From assembly GCF_964656455.1 (NCBI RefSeq), contig NC_135724.1, forward strand, positions 10,067,414 through 10,131,413: 64,000 bases of DNA, given 5' to 3'. Made by a program: the position numbers and the translations under genes. Each line of letters begins with the position of its first letter. Within the stretch, counting starts at the first letter, position 1. The stretch is from Halichoerus grypus. Lineage: Eukaryota; Chordata; Mammalia; Carnivora; Phocidae. The notes beneath the pieces are model-generated. The model was not told where the DNA came from and searched no databases. It worked only from the letters and a program-made list of their open reading frames with translations. Positions 34,851-46,008 of this stretch are shown piece by piece.

Positions 34851-35334
34851 CTTCTGAGTTCTTTAATAAATCTCTCCATGTGTATCAAGCCTTTTGTAGC
34901 TATAGGAGCGATGCTTGCCACATGGTATATAGTCAGTAATTGTTAGCTGTGCAATTATTATTTTTGATGAATAAAGTTATTATTATGTGTTGGAAGTTAA
35001 AATGTTCCATTGCATGTTACTTTCATTTCAGATTTCAATATGCAGGGCGGGTTTTCTATCCTTACAACTCTTCCTGTTTACCAAAATAATATCACCTAGA
35101 ACTTCCAGTGAAATTTGATTCCCTCCAATTTTGTTTTTAAATTTGTCCTGGATTTAGTATTCTTACAAATTCTTCACAATCAAATCTTACAAATTCTCTA
35201 TACTAATTCTCCCCATGAACTTTCTGATCAATCTATACTGCCTTTATAATTACTACAAATTCCTCCTTCCAAACCCCATAAATCCTTGATCTCTATTACT
35301 GTCTCGTGATATTGCCCTAAAATGCAGGGTCCTC
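34851..35334. other. Unassigned DNA, possible L2/MIR tail
   Basis: GCTTGCCACATGGTATATAG followed by TCAGTAATTGTTAG resembles the 3' terminus of L2 or MIR elements. The rest is unassigned. Confidence 0.3.
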
Positions 35335-35625
35335 CTGGTCTTCTCTGATTCTTATAGATTCTTGAAATTCCAGATCAAGTTTCATCTACACAGTAACACA
35401 CTTTCTGACCCCTCTGACACATTTGGATCCTGTTATTGTCAGAACTAGAAAGCAAATTATCTTTATTTTGCACTGCCATATGCTCTTCCATATTGTGCAT
35501 TTGCATACTAATAGTTTATGGACATAACTGCATTGAAAGCTTCTAAAGGCCAAGATCATGACTCTGCTTTTTATTATCTCCCAAAATGCCTCTCCGAGTT
35601 TGACATGGTACATATTGATTGGTTG
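35335..35625 (+). mobile_element. Probable L2 3'-end remnant
   Basis: CCAGATCAAGTTTCATCTAC, TATTTTGCACTGCCATATGC, GAAAGCTTCTAAAGGCCAAG and TTATTATCTCCCAAAATGCC follow the order of L2 3' regions. Highly diverged. Confidence 0.45.
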
Positions 35626-36064
35626 ATTTTTACATAGGTCTCTAATAACAAACACCTTTCTTTTTTTACAAGGTGGGCGCTAGGATGAAGTGAATAAGAT
35701 ACTTGCCTTGGGCACAGAATTAGGGTGCACACCAAAAAGCCCTCATTAATCAAGACAATTAATAATGCAATAAATTTAAAAATCACAATTAATACAAAAC
35801 TCCTTGAGGAACAAAATATGAAATGTTAAATACATGCAGGATCAATATTCCTGTTTTTGCCTTATGTCTCAGGCTCCAGTACGGCTCAGTACAGCAATGC
35901 TTATTTTATAAGTCAAGAAAAAGTTACATATAGGGTCCTTTCATCATTCTTTTAGTCTATTGGTAACTGTAAGCTCAAAACTGAAATGGCAGAATGACAC
36001 CAGCAATCCTAGGAAATGTCTAGGTGAATTTAATGTTTAAGTATTTTAAACTGTTGGGAAAGGA

Positions 36065-36310
36065 GTTGCAGTGGTCTAGTGATCAGAACTCAGGTACTGA
36101 AGTTACACAGACTTACTTCAGAATAGTGGCCCCTTTTTATTATTATTAACTGGAAACTCTTGAGAAAATCTCTAACACTTAAGATATAGTTTCCTGATTT
36201 ATAAAAAGAACAAATATATTAATATCTTTGTAGAGCTTAGGAAGATTAAGGGAAAGAAGTAATATATATATAAAATGATCGCTGGAAGCATTGTAATAAT
36301 CTCTAAATTA
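36065..36310 (+). mobile_element. MIR element
   Basis: GCAGTGGTCTAGTGATCAGA at the tRNA-like end, AACTCTTGAGAAAATCTCTA and AGATATAGTTTCCTGATTTA in the core, then a 3' part ending GATCGCTGGAAGCATTG. Near full length and diverged. Confidence 0.65.
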
Positions 36311-36764
36311 CAGATATTAAAGTTACTACAAACCAATTATAAAATATGTTAAAAAAGAACTCTTTTCTGATCTGCAATGAATCTAAAAATATGGATGACT
36401 CCTAAGGAAAGGAAGAAAAATTAATTGTGCCTTTTAGAATTTATCAACAGCTCAAGGTAAATAGGGAAGCTGGAATGAATCAAGAAACTTAGGGTTCTCT
36501 AAAAGGGCCAGGGACACCAGGAAGTGTCCTTTGTCCCTTCCTAACAAAACCCTTCAAGATGAAAGACTCACCCCCCAAAAGAACATGCTAGGGTTAAGAT
36601 AAAACAGCAGCTGGAGCAGGAAGGACACCAAGTCTGGTGTGAGGAAATGAAATTTCACTCTCTGGAGACTTGGAAAACAGGACAAGCCATTTCAGAATCC
36701 TTGAAGAATGGTGTGGGATCTTGAGACATAAACTGTATTTACAATCTTTCTCAACAAGGAATCA
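36311..36764. other. Single-copy non-coding DNA
   Basis: Nothing recognised. The part at 36440-36730 is less AT-rich but has no open frame worth reporting. Confidence 0.4.
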
Positions 36765-36945
36765 GTAAGCACTTATTAGAGGCCAAAGGTAAAACAAACT
36801 AACAAGTGAATAATAAATCAATTAATCAGTAAAAAAATTTAATTATGAAATGTTGATAACACACAATTTCTGCATCCAGGGATTCACGATCCAATGACAG
36901 AACAAACAAATATTAATGATTAGACCTTAAAGAATGCTGGAAAAT
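36765..36945 (-). mobile_element. Possible L2/MIR-type remnant
   Basis: CAGTAAGCACTTATTAGAGG, then CATCCAGGGATTCACGATCC and AATGACAGAACAAACAAATA resemble the antisense 3' end of L2-type elements. Confidence 0.35.
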
Positions 36946-38259
36946 AACTAAAATTCTTATTAAAAAGAAGTTCTAAAAAGACAGAGCATTCCATTTTTTT
37001 ATTCTGATAAGCAGAGTTCAGAATAATGTGTTAACACCATTAGTTACCTTTAGTAGGTAAGTAATGATATGGTCACAAGTTCAAAGGTGAAGGTAAGACA
37101 AATTTCCACAAAACTTTTGCCTTCGAATCAAGTAATTACACTCCTGATACCAAAAAAAAAAAAATTACTACAAAACATCCTAGATTTAAAGAAGAAAAGC
37201 CCTACATATAAATACAAACGAAAATAAATCAACCCAATCTTACATTAGTTTCATAGTATTAACACAGGAGAAAATAGTTTACATCAAGTAACTTAAGAAA
37301 AGGTATTGACTGTACTTTATACTTTATATTGGATGCATTTGAATAAAAAAATACAAGGAAATTTTAAATTTCACAGTATAATGCTATTTTTATTAGTAAA
37401 TTGTTACTTTGTTTTGAGGTTACTATTATACATTTCAAGATAGAACAAGTAATTATGTTAATGATGCTACAAATCAAGACTTTTGGTTTAGGAGAAAATA
37501 TGTAAAATTATAAAATTTAACAAATACAAACACTATAATATTAAAATTTGTTGGAACTTTCAATATGAATTCATGTGTATATTATATATACCTATATAAG
37601 GTTTTAATACATAAATGTATATTTATAATGCATATTATATATAATACATAAATGCATATATAAAAATAAATACATATATTTTAATGTTTATTATATGCTA
37701 TTTAAATAGAAACATGTTTAAAGACATGCATGCATGTATATACTTTTTTTAGCTCTGTCTTCTAAATGTCTTGGAAGCAATTTTACCTCAATAATAATGA
37801 ATAACCTGAAAACCAGGTGGTGGTTTCTAATACCATTCTACAGTAAATAGAATCAGGGCTCCTTGGAGAATGGCTGATTCCAGGAATGAAGGAAGGAGGA
37901 CACAAGATGAACCTGGGATATTATATTGTGTTGGAAGAAAGGCAACTTAAAATAATTTGTAGGGGCTAAATACATAGGGTATAGGAATCTACTTGGAGGG
38001 AATTACCCTATTAAAGTTGCTAAATAATAATTATTTTATTGGATAAATATTTATCGAATTATTAACAAATCAATTAGTTCTTAATATTACCCTCAAAAAA
38101 GCAAAAGCTAGGTAAAATTCATATGTCATCATTAGAGGTAGTTATTAAACTTGTTTCTTCCTTGAAAATAAGGTAATTAAATAGATAAAATTAAACATTG
38201 ATCCAACCTTCACAGAAGAAACTCTATGTCAGTATAACCAAAAGGCGTCAGTCAACAAG
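36946..38259. other. AT-rich DNA with TA-rich tract
   Basis: No recognised element except a TATA/ATAC low-complexity tract at about 37575-37740. No exon. Confidence 0.4.
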
Positions 38260-38990
38260 GGAGTGAAATAATGGAATAGAATCAAGAGTCTGGAAGTAAA
38301 CTTATGCATAAATAGAGCCAAGAATACTCAATGGGAGAAGTCACTCACTAAACGATGTTGGGAAATCTTGATATTCACAAATAAAATAATGAAATTAGAC
38401 CCCTATCTTACACTACTCACAAAAGTCAACACAAAATAGATTAAAAGTTAAAGTAAGTTGTGAAAAATGTAAGATTCCTACAAGAAAATATAAAGACAAA
38501 ATCCTTGACATTAGCCTTGAAAATGATTTTTTTTTTTTTGGTTATGTAACCAAAAGTACAAGCAACAAAACAAAAATTAACAAGTGGGACTACACCAGAC
38601 TAAAAAGCTTCTGCACAAAAAGAAGCAATCAACAGAACAAAGAGGCAACCTATGGATTGGGAGAAACAATTTGCAAACCTTATAACAAGTAAGTGGTTAA
38701 TATTAAAAATATGTAAGGAACTCATGTAACTCAATAACAACAACAAAGAGGGCTCCTGGGTGGCTCGCCAGGCGAGCCAGTTGGTTAAGCGACTGCCTTC
38801 GGCTCAGGTCATGATCCTGGAGTCCCTGGATCGAGTCCCGCATTGGGCTCCCTGCTCGACAGGGAGTCTGCTTCTCCCTCTGACCCTCCCCCCTCTCATG
38901 TGCTCTCTCTCATTCTCTCTCTCTCAAATAAATAAATAAAATCTTAAAAAAAAAATAACAACAACAAAGAAAACCCACCAATATCCGATT
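38260..38990 (+). mobile_element. L1 ORF2 remnant split by a SINE
   Basis: Forward orientation. TTACACTACTCACAAAAGTC, ACCAGACTAAAAAGCTTCTG, AATCAACAGAACAAAGAGGC and ATGGATTGGGAGAAACAATT are ORF2 C-terminal landmarks. The element is interrupted at 38750-38953 by a CAN-SINE whose target duplication is L1 sequence. No frame survives. Confidence 0.83.
38750..38953 (+). mobile_element. CAN-SINE with palindromic insertion in box A, 17-bp TSD
   Basis: Forward orientation. The 17-mer AATAACAACAACAAAGA lies at 38733-38749 and 38954-38970. The body is near consensus (ATGATCCTGGAGTCCCTGGA, then CTGACCCTCCCCCCTCTC). The head differs from every other copy in the window: 12 extra bases (38767-38778) after GGTGGCTC create a perfect inverted repeat, GGCTCGCC-A-GGCGAGCC, at 38762-38778. 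The insertion lies in the box-A part of the Pol III promoter. Confidence 0.98.
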
Positions 38991-40420
38991 AAAAAGCATC
39001 CATTCCACACCATAGATATTTTGACAAATTTCTTAAATATGTTATCTGTACGTTTGGAGGCTTCATTTAATCTCTTAATTGGAAAAGTAAATGAAATGTG
39101 TCAGTTTGTAATGCTGATCATTATAACACTCATTTTTCACCTAATTTTACAAGTTACATTTTCTTTTCTCATCTGCTCATTTGTGACTAGCAACTGAAAT
39201 ATACTGAATGAAGTGTATAAGACAGAAACCACAAAAGTGTAAACCTTAAGCGCATTTTTGAAGCAGCAATAGAGACGATTCTGCAAGTGCCATATGCACA
39301 GAAATAGTAAAGGCCTCAATATGTTCAGAGCTACTTCATCAAGTAAATATGTTTACAAAGCACAGGAGCCAGTGGGTTGGCTCATTCTCTATGAGATGTC
39401 TGAATTATGTTGACAATCTAATAATGCGGCTGAGGAGCTAAAGGCTTATGCAGGCCTTCAGGAGTTAGTGATGTTGCTGCAACATTTTACAACATTAATG
39501 GCATCATGGAGATAAATGAGACTAATATAATTCGAAAATGATCATCTCTCTTGTTTTAAAGAAAGATTTAAAATGTATAAGTATTATATATTTATATGCA
39601 TATGTCTCATCATTCACATTATACGTCTTAGCACACTGAGCATTGCATATAAAGTAGAAGAAACCAATGTGGTATAAAGTCTTTGTGAAATTCAACTGAA
39701 CATTTTCTTAAAAAGGCTAATTAAACTGTAATAAAAAAGATTGATTTCAAATTCTAATACGATTTTTAAGAGAGAAAAGAACGTACATTTCTCTTCTTTT
39801 TCCCAAACAATGGCTATATCCTCGTAAAAATCCAAAAAATAATATATGAAGAAGTAATGAAGTGTGGGTGAACACGTCAACTGAGACGATATACACAATA
39901 ATATGCTTTATAAATACATGTGATGGTAATTTAAATACAGTTGAAATACTGCTTGTTACAGCACTTCAGACAAATGGTTGACGAGTTTATTTCATTCCAT
40001 TTTAAATAGTAACTTACATTAAACTAAAGGAGACTTGATATCACAGAAGTTAAAAGATTATTATCAAGTACTTTGTATTCTATATAATTTTCTTAACATG
40101 GAAATAGTTTTAATACCTCTTAAAAATTCAGTTAAAAAGTAACATGATGGATATTATATTTCTTGTCACTTAATCCATTTTTAACTAATTGCTCTTATGT
40201 TCATTTGCAGAAATATAGACATTTGCTCTGAATAATTTAACAATCTATTGCCTGCAAGTGAAAGAATAGAACAAATATAGAAAAAAACATTATCACGGTA
40301 TAAAGTTAAAGTGACATTTTTGTCTTGTAGTTGATTAAAAGATTAATGTGACCATTTTCAGGTTCTCATGTTCTTTGTTTCAGAGGCAGGGAAATGAAAA
40401 CCGTAATATCCAAGGGAAAA
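38991..40420. other. Single-copy DNA with CNE-like block
   Basis: No repeats recognised. The interval at 39080-39560 has balanced composition with segments such as TAATGCGGCTGAGGAGCTAA and CATTAATGGCATCATGGAGA and no long frame. It is a candidate conserved element by texture only. Confidence 0.35.
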
Positions 40421-40437
40421 TTAAAAAGTGAAAGTAA

Positions 40438-40687
40438 TAGGGGGCGACTGGGTGGCTCAATCGGTTAAGCGTCTGCCTTCTGCTCAGGTTGTGATCTTGG
40501 GGTATTGGGATGGAGCCCGGTGTCGGGCTCTCTACTCAGGTTGTGATCTTGGGATCAAGCCCTCCGCTGCCCCAATCGGGATCCCTGCTCAGTGAGGAGT
40601 CTGCTTCTCCCTCTCCCTCTGCTCCTCTCCCCACTTGTGCTTGCTCTCTCACTCTCTCTCTCTCCCAAATAAATAAATAAAATCTTT
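40438..40687 (+). mobile_element. CAN-SINE with internal 52-bp duplication
   Basis: Forward orientation, TSD TTAAAAAGTGAAAGTAA (40421-40437) and TTAAAAAGTGACAGTAA (40688-40704). The element is about 50 bp longer than its relatives because the box-B region is repeated: CTCAGGTTGTGATCTTGGG occurs at 40483-40501 and again at 40535-40553. The second copy then diverges (ATCAAGCCCTCCGCTGCCCC). Tail AAATAAATAAATAAAATCTT. Confidence 0.97.
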
Positions 40688-40993
40688 TTAAAAAGTGACA
40701 GTAAGAAGCCCCAATGATCAGAACCAAGGTGATATGATGCTGATAAAAACAGTCTGCAGCGAAAACAAGAGATTCATGTGATAAGTTCAGCTCTGAAAAA
40801 CAGCACACTGCAAGAGTTGGAAAGTTGGCTGTAGCAACTAGAATTCTTGGCTGTTCTGTGAATACTTTCCAAAGCAGAAAGAGCATTTTAAGTTTTTCTG
40901 GGACAAGGAGAAGGTCACTTACAGGTACCTGGCAAGAAATGTCTTACTATCCATACATCTATCCATTCAACAATAGTTATTGTGCCCTTTTTT

Positions 40994-41198
40994 TTATTAG
41001 TTTTTTTTTAAAAAATATTTTATTTACTTATTTGAGAGACAGAGACAGAGACAGAGAGAGAGAGAGAGAACAGAGGGAGTGGGAGAAGCAGACTCCCTGC
41101 TGAGCAGAGAGTCTAATGTGGGGCTAGATCCCAGGACCCCAAGATCACAACCTGAGCCGAAGGCAGATGTTTAAGTGACTGAGCCACCCAGGTGCCCT
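40994..41198 (-). mobile_element. CAN-SINE, tail-to-tail with the previous copy
   Basis: Reverse orientation: T-rich left end, long GAGACAGAGACAGAGAC run (about 41034-41070), body and head (GAAGGCAGATGTTTAAGTGA, then GAGCCACCCAGGTGCCC). Imperfect target duplication of GTTATTGTGCCCTTTT type at 40976-40993 and GTTATTATGCACTTTT at 41199-41214. Confidence 0.96.
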
Positions 41199-41214
41199 GT
41201 TATTATGCACTTTT

Positions 41215-42396
41215 ATTTAGAAAGGATTTTGGTCAGATATACTGGGGAACACAAGGATGAATAAGACAGTTTGTATTTGAGACAACTATGCAAACATCTG
41301 TCAGTTCCTTAAGTCAGCCCAATCAAGCAAGCCTTGGTCATTTCATGAAAACAAATTAAACCAAAATTAGTGATTTTTAAAAAAACTAATTCACTTCCTT
41401 TGCTTCTGCTTTGCATAATCTTGGCCTCATTTGCCTGGCAGAGGACTTCTAGTATCTATGTTATTTTTTGATCTATTGACCATGTGGCTATCCTTGTGAT
41501 TTGTCCACCTTCCTTTGGGAAAACATTCCTGCGTGGTTTCTGTGTTTGCATGAACCTTTGTCTTGATGTCCTCTGCTGTTTCAGTTGACAATATCCTATT
41601 TCGACTCTCTCTAGCACTTGTCACTACCCTGTCTTCAGCTAGTTAAAATACCAGTCTACCAGCTACTCAATGTCATAATATAAGGGATTTGAACATTTTA
41701 TTTCAGAAATGAAAGTGGATTAAAATACAATATAAAGACGCAGATGAAAGAAAACTGCAAATGCATATTCAATGAAAGAAACTAAAATGTATCCACCAAA
41801 CCATAAAATATATTTATTTATTTAAATTGGAAATACATGTATTCATTATGCCATAAATGTTTCATTCTTTATATTTTCTAAACCCTGGTCAATCTACATT
41901 AATTTTGTCATAAAGAGAAAATTTATATTTTATACGGACTATAAAAGCAGCATAAGGAGTAATTACCAATTAAAACAAAGCTAAAAGTGTTTTGGGAATG
42001 CATATTTGAAGATTGACAATAAATATTCCAGCAATTTTTGGCAAATATCCAATAACCACAGACAAAATGTTTGGTATTAGCATGCAAACTGGAAGATCAA
42101 ATCCAAAGAAATACGTATTTGGATCTTCTGAATTTTGGGGCAGTGGAGTTGTTTTTGAGATGTATGAAAACTTAAACCCATAGTCACAGAATTTCCACCA
42201 TTTAAAACAATTCCTACGTCTTGATATTTTCCCTCTCAATGCTACCCATTCCCTGTGTGCCTTGATTCCTGGCATCTACTGTTAAAACATGCATTTGCAT
42301 CAGGAGCAGATTTTTATGGTGGTAACTTAAGACTATCTACAAAGCCACTTCTCTTTATTGTTTCCTGTGAAATTTTAAATCAGCATTTTGAAATAG
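41215..42396. other. Single-copy non-coding DNA
   Basis: No repeat or exon recognised. Minus-strand frames at 41427-41624 and 41970-42275 have no recognisable domains. Confidence 0.4.
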
Positions 42397-42668
42397 GAAC
42401 CCTTGTGCCCTGTTGCTAATGTAAATTGGTACATCCATAGTGGAAAACATTATGGAGGATCCTCAAAAAATTAAAAATAGAATTACCACATGATCTAATA
42501 ATTCTATTACTGGCTATTCACTCAAAGAAAATGAAAACACTAATTTGAAAATATATATTTAAAAATATATATGCATCCCTATGATTATTGCAGCATTATT
42601 TACAATAACCAAGATACAGAAGCAACCTAAGTATCCATTGATAGATGAATGGATATGAAAGATCTATC

Positions 42669-42715
<47 letters not shown>

Positions 42716-43045
42716 ATCTATCTATCTATATCTTTTCTTTTCTGGAACATTATCTAGTGATAAAATAAGGACAAGAGTCTGACATTTGTGACAACGTTGG
42801 ATGGACCTTGAGGGTATTATGCTAAGTGAAATAAGTCAGACTGAGAAAGACAAATACTATATGATTTCACTCATTTGTAGAATCTAAAAATAAAACAAAA
42901 TAAATGAATAAACAAACAAAAGCAGAATCAAACTTATACATACAGAGAACAAACTGCTGGTTTCCAGAGGTGAGGGGCCTGGGAGGATAAACAAAATGAA
43001 TAAAGGGGAGTGGGAAATAGAAGCTTCCAGTTACGGAATGAATAA
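42397..43045 (+). mobile_element. Old L1 ORF2-end/3'-UTR remnant with STR
   Basis: Forward orientation. GGTACATCCATAGTGGAAAA, TTATTGCAGCATTATTTACA, AGCAACCTAAGTATCCATTG, ATTATGCTAAGTGAAATAAG and ACTATATGATTTCACTCATT are ORF2 C-terminal landmarks, then GGTTTCCAGAGGTGAGGGGC from the 3' UTR. An ATCT repeat has expanded inside the ORF2 part. Confidence 0.85.
42662..42732. repeat. (ATCT)n tetranucleotide STR
   Basis: About 17 ATCT/TATC units with CATC interruptions near both ends (ATCTATCATCTATC). It lies inside the L1 remnant where the ancestral sequence read GATGAATGGATA. Likely length-polymorphic. Confidence 0.96.
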
Positions 43046-43740
43046 GTCACAGAAATAAAAGATACACAAAGGGAATGAAAAAAAATTAAGTGTAGTTGCC
43101 TCAATTTTTACTTCCCATTTCTTGTTGTCATGGCTTCAAGCACAAAGAATCAGAAGGGAGAGGAGAAGAAAATAAAATTAACACAGGAAGGATTTAATAG
43201 CTCTAGAATTCAAATATGTCTATATTTTGTTTCTATCCTTCACTTCTCCACTCACTTTTCAACCATCTTATTACCAGTGAGTCTGTCGATACAGTATATG
43301 TAGAGTCTGTTAAGAAATATTTATGTACAAAACCTAGGAATAATTTCTTCCCTGGGCTTATCTTGTTGGATGTAATGAATATTGCAAGATTAAAGGTTAG
43401 AATGCCACTAGGCTGCACTTCAGCCTGGTGTTAAGTTTCATGCCATATGAAATGTGTCAGTTCCATCTGTTTGGGAAAGGAAAGGTGGAAGTATCTAGTG
43501 ATTTTAGGGAGATGAACAAAAAAATAATTTAATATTTGAGATTCACACAAAGGGTATATTATAAATATAAATTTAAAATGTTAATAGCCAAACCAGCTAC
43601 TTTTTATTTTTTAATAATTAGAGATGCTTAATTTGGAAATATAAAACTTCTGAATTTCACAAAAATACTTTGTAGCCATATTACATATTCTATTAAATAC
43701 ATTTTCTTTTAAGGTTTAGTAAAATAAGAAAGGAATAAAG
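43046..43740. other. Single-copy non-coding DNA
   Basis: No repeat recognised. Frames on both strands at 43216-43434 overlap each other and have no recognisable domain. Confidence 0.4.
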
Positions 43741-43838
43741 GAAGGTCAGAAAGAAGGAAGGAAGGAAAAAGGGAAGGAAGGAAAGGGAGAAGGAAGGAAG
43801 GAAGGGAGGGAGGGAGGGAGGGAGGGAGGAAGGAAAAG
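43741..43838. repeat. Polypurine tract, (GGAA)n then (GGGA)n
   Basis: About 100 bp of nearly pure G and A. At 43804-43826 there are six GGG runs separated by single A, followed by GG: a canonical G-quadruplex pattern on the + strand. Confidence 0.96.
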
Positions 43839-43981
43839 ATAGTCTTTGTCATTCTTTTTAAAAAACTCTAACCATATTTCTATTCATAACTCGATAGGAT
43901 TTATATGTCTAAGGAGACTACCAGTTATTTCTGCAATTACTATATAGTTAGCAACAAGTCTCATTGTCTTTCATTAATGAG

Positions 43982-44005
43982 GATTGATTGATTGATTGAT
44001 TGATT
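43982..44005. repeat. (GATT)6 STR
   Basis: Six perfect GATT units. Confidence 0.96.
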
Positions 44006-44079
44006 CCTATGGGGGAAATGAAGTGGCTCAGCTTCATTCTCCAAGCTTGAGTGGGGTTTAGGTTTACTCCATATGTCTT

Positions 44080-44420
44080 CTGAATCTGGGACCAGAGGCC
44101 CCCCTGCAACACCTACAGAGTACTAGAAAGTTAGCAAAACATATGATGTTTCTGAAGACCTACACTGAGAAATGGCATATTGACATTTCTGCCCTCATTC
44201 TCTTGGCAAGTGTCATCTGGCAGTCCAACATCAATAGAAGGAGGAAGAACATTCCATATATGATGGGAGGAGATACAAAGTCAAATGTTGAAGAGCATAT
44301 GTGTGTAATTCTATTAAAAGTGAGGGAGAATGGGGACAATCATCCAATCTACCACTGTTTTCTAAGGATATCAGAAGAGCCATCATGGGGAGGTAAATCC
44401 CCATGATTTAAATATGAATC
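44080..44420 (-). mobile_element. Possible MLT1-type LTR remnant
   Basis: GATGGGAGGAGATACAAAGTC followed by an AATGTTGAAGAGCATATGTG segment and CAATCATCCAATCTACCACT resembles the antisense end of MLT1 LTRs (GGGAGGAGCTGCAAAGTCAC, then CAATCTACCACA). Only this end is convincing. Confidence 0.4.
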
Positions 44421-45771
44421 AACAAACTTTTCTTCAACACCTATTATGTTTATGAAGGGCTTATTCTGAGTTGCTTTTGAAACTAATTTAATGTTTAGTT
44501 TGTCTCTAGGATAACTTTGAATGGTTTATAGGTTCAATATTCAAACTGTATTCTTGGACCAAGGAGGCAAAAACTAAGTTGTTTTATGTGTATTGAAAAT
44601 AATTTTTTGTTAATCATTGAAGTGCTTAAATGTTCTAAATAAATGAATGTTCTTTTAATCAAAAGAATTATCTTCTAGTTCTTTTGTGTATATAACATTT
44701 ATAATGAAATGCCATATACATGGCAGGTGCTTATGGACTTAATAAAAGTCCATAACTTTTTTCTCACTAGCAGAGCAATACACATTAATTATTATTCTAA
44801 TGCATATTATACTATATTTGATTTAAATAATTTAAAATAATAGTATATTTAATTTAAATAATTTAAAATTAAGCATCTGTATTTTATCATGCAGATGTTC
44901 ATGCATATTTTCTTTTAAAATTATTTTAGAGCACAAATATATTTGGGAATTATTATACAAAAACATATATGTATAAATATAGATCTTACTGTGAAGAAAA
45001 ATTATATATTACATATGTATTTTATCTTTCATACATGAAATATATCTTATCTATCTATATCTATTTAAGTCCATATTTATTTAAATATATATCTGTATAT
45101 ATTTTATTGTGAATGAAAGTAAAACCTGGCTTGATTTCTAACTGCAAAATAATATGACTGTGATCAAAAGAGAAATTATTTGTGTTAAATGATTAAAACT
45201 ACTAAAGTTTATTAAATTGTATACTTTAATATTATCACTAATGTTTTATAGTGATGTGGAATATTATATAACTAACCTTTATATTTAAATTTAGTTGCAT
45301 TCACGAAGACACAAGTACATTTTTGGTTTGAAGTCTAACTTAACAGGCTAACAAAAATGACTATCTCTATTATAATTGAAACACTGCCCCATGCATCAAT
45401 ATAAGTATTCTTTAGTTTTTACCCAGACTACTATCCACAAACTGCTAAAGATTTTGGAGTGAATAAAAAAAGTGAAAATTTGAAAATCATCTTTTTTTTT
45501 GGTACACCATGTTAATTTGGAGACTATGCAAATATTCCACAAGGAACTCCATAGAAAGTAAAACATTTAGCTACATAGTAGGGTAAGACTTATTATAATC
45601 AGCTCTAGGAACAAATATTTGTGTATAACTTTTATGAAGATGGTTGTACTAGTCAAGATGTCCTACTAGCCAAGTAAAGACACGTAGTCAACCTAGATTT
45701 AAAGGTCAAAAAATAGACTTGCTTTTGATGGAAGGGGAAGTATTTAGAGTTAATTTTGTAATCTGTTTTAG
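44421..45771. other. AT-rich DNA
   Basis: No repeat family recognised. It includes a 31-bp AT-rich tandem duplication and TA-rich stretches at 44940-45110. No exon. Confidence 0.4.
44813..44873. repeat. 31-bp AT-rich tandem duplication
   Basis: Units 44813-44843 and 44844-44873 share TATATTTRATTTAAATAATT and a similar ending. Simple composition, but the period is clear. Confidence 0.85.
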
Positions 45772-45787
45772 TCTTGACCATATTTAT

Positions 45788-45992
45788 TTATTTTTTAAGA
45801 TTTTATTTATTTTTATTTGAGAGAGAGAGCAAGAGTGAGTAGGAGGGAGAGGGAGAGAGAATCTGAAGCAGACTCTGTGCTGAGTGCAAAGCCTAATGTG
45901 GGGCTCAATCCCATGACTGGGAGATTGGGACCTGAGCTGGAACCAAGAGTCTGACTCAGTCCTTAACCGACTGATCCACCCAGGCACCCCCA
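45788..45992 (-). mobile_element. CAN-SINE, older copy
   Basis: Reverse orientation: TTAAGATTTTATTTATTTTT left end, GA-rich body, diverged head (GAACCAAGAGTCTGACTCAG, ACCGACTGATCCACCCAGG). Imperfect flanking duplication TCTTGACCATATTTAT (45772-45787) and TCTTTACCGTATTTAT (45993-46008). Confidence 0.95.
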
Positions 45993-46008
45993 TCTTTACC
46001 GTATTTAT

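Noticed and set aside
41427..41624. 65-codon hydrophilic minus-strand frame that might be a processed pseudogene
   Set aside because: No parent gene recognised, no poly-A tail and no flanking duplication.
42662..42732. Regular repeat resembling a CRISPR-type array
   Set aside because: It is a four-base microsatellite without spacers in a mammalian genome.
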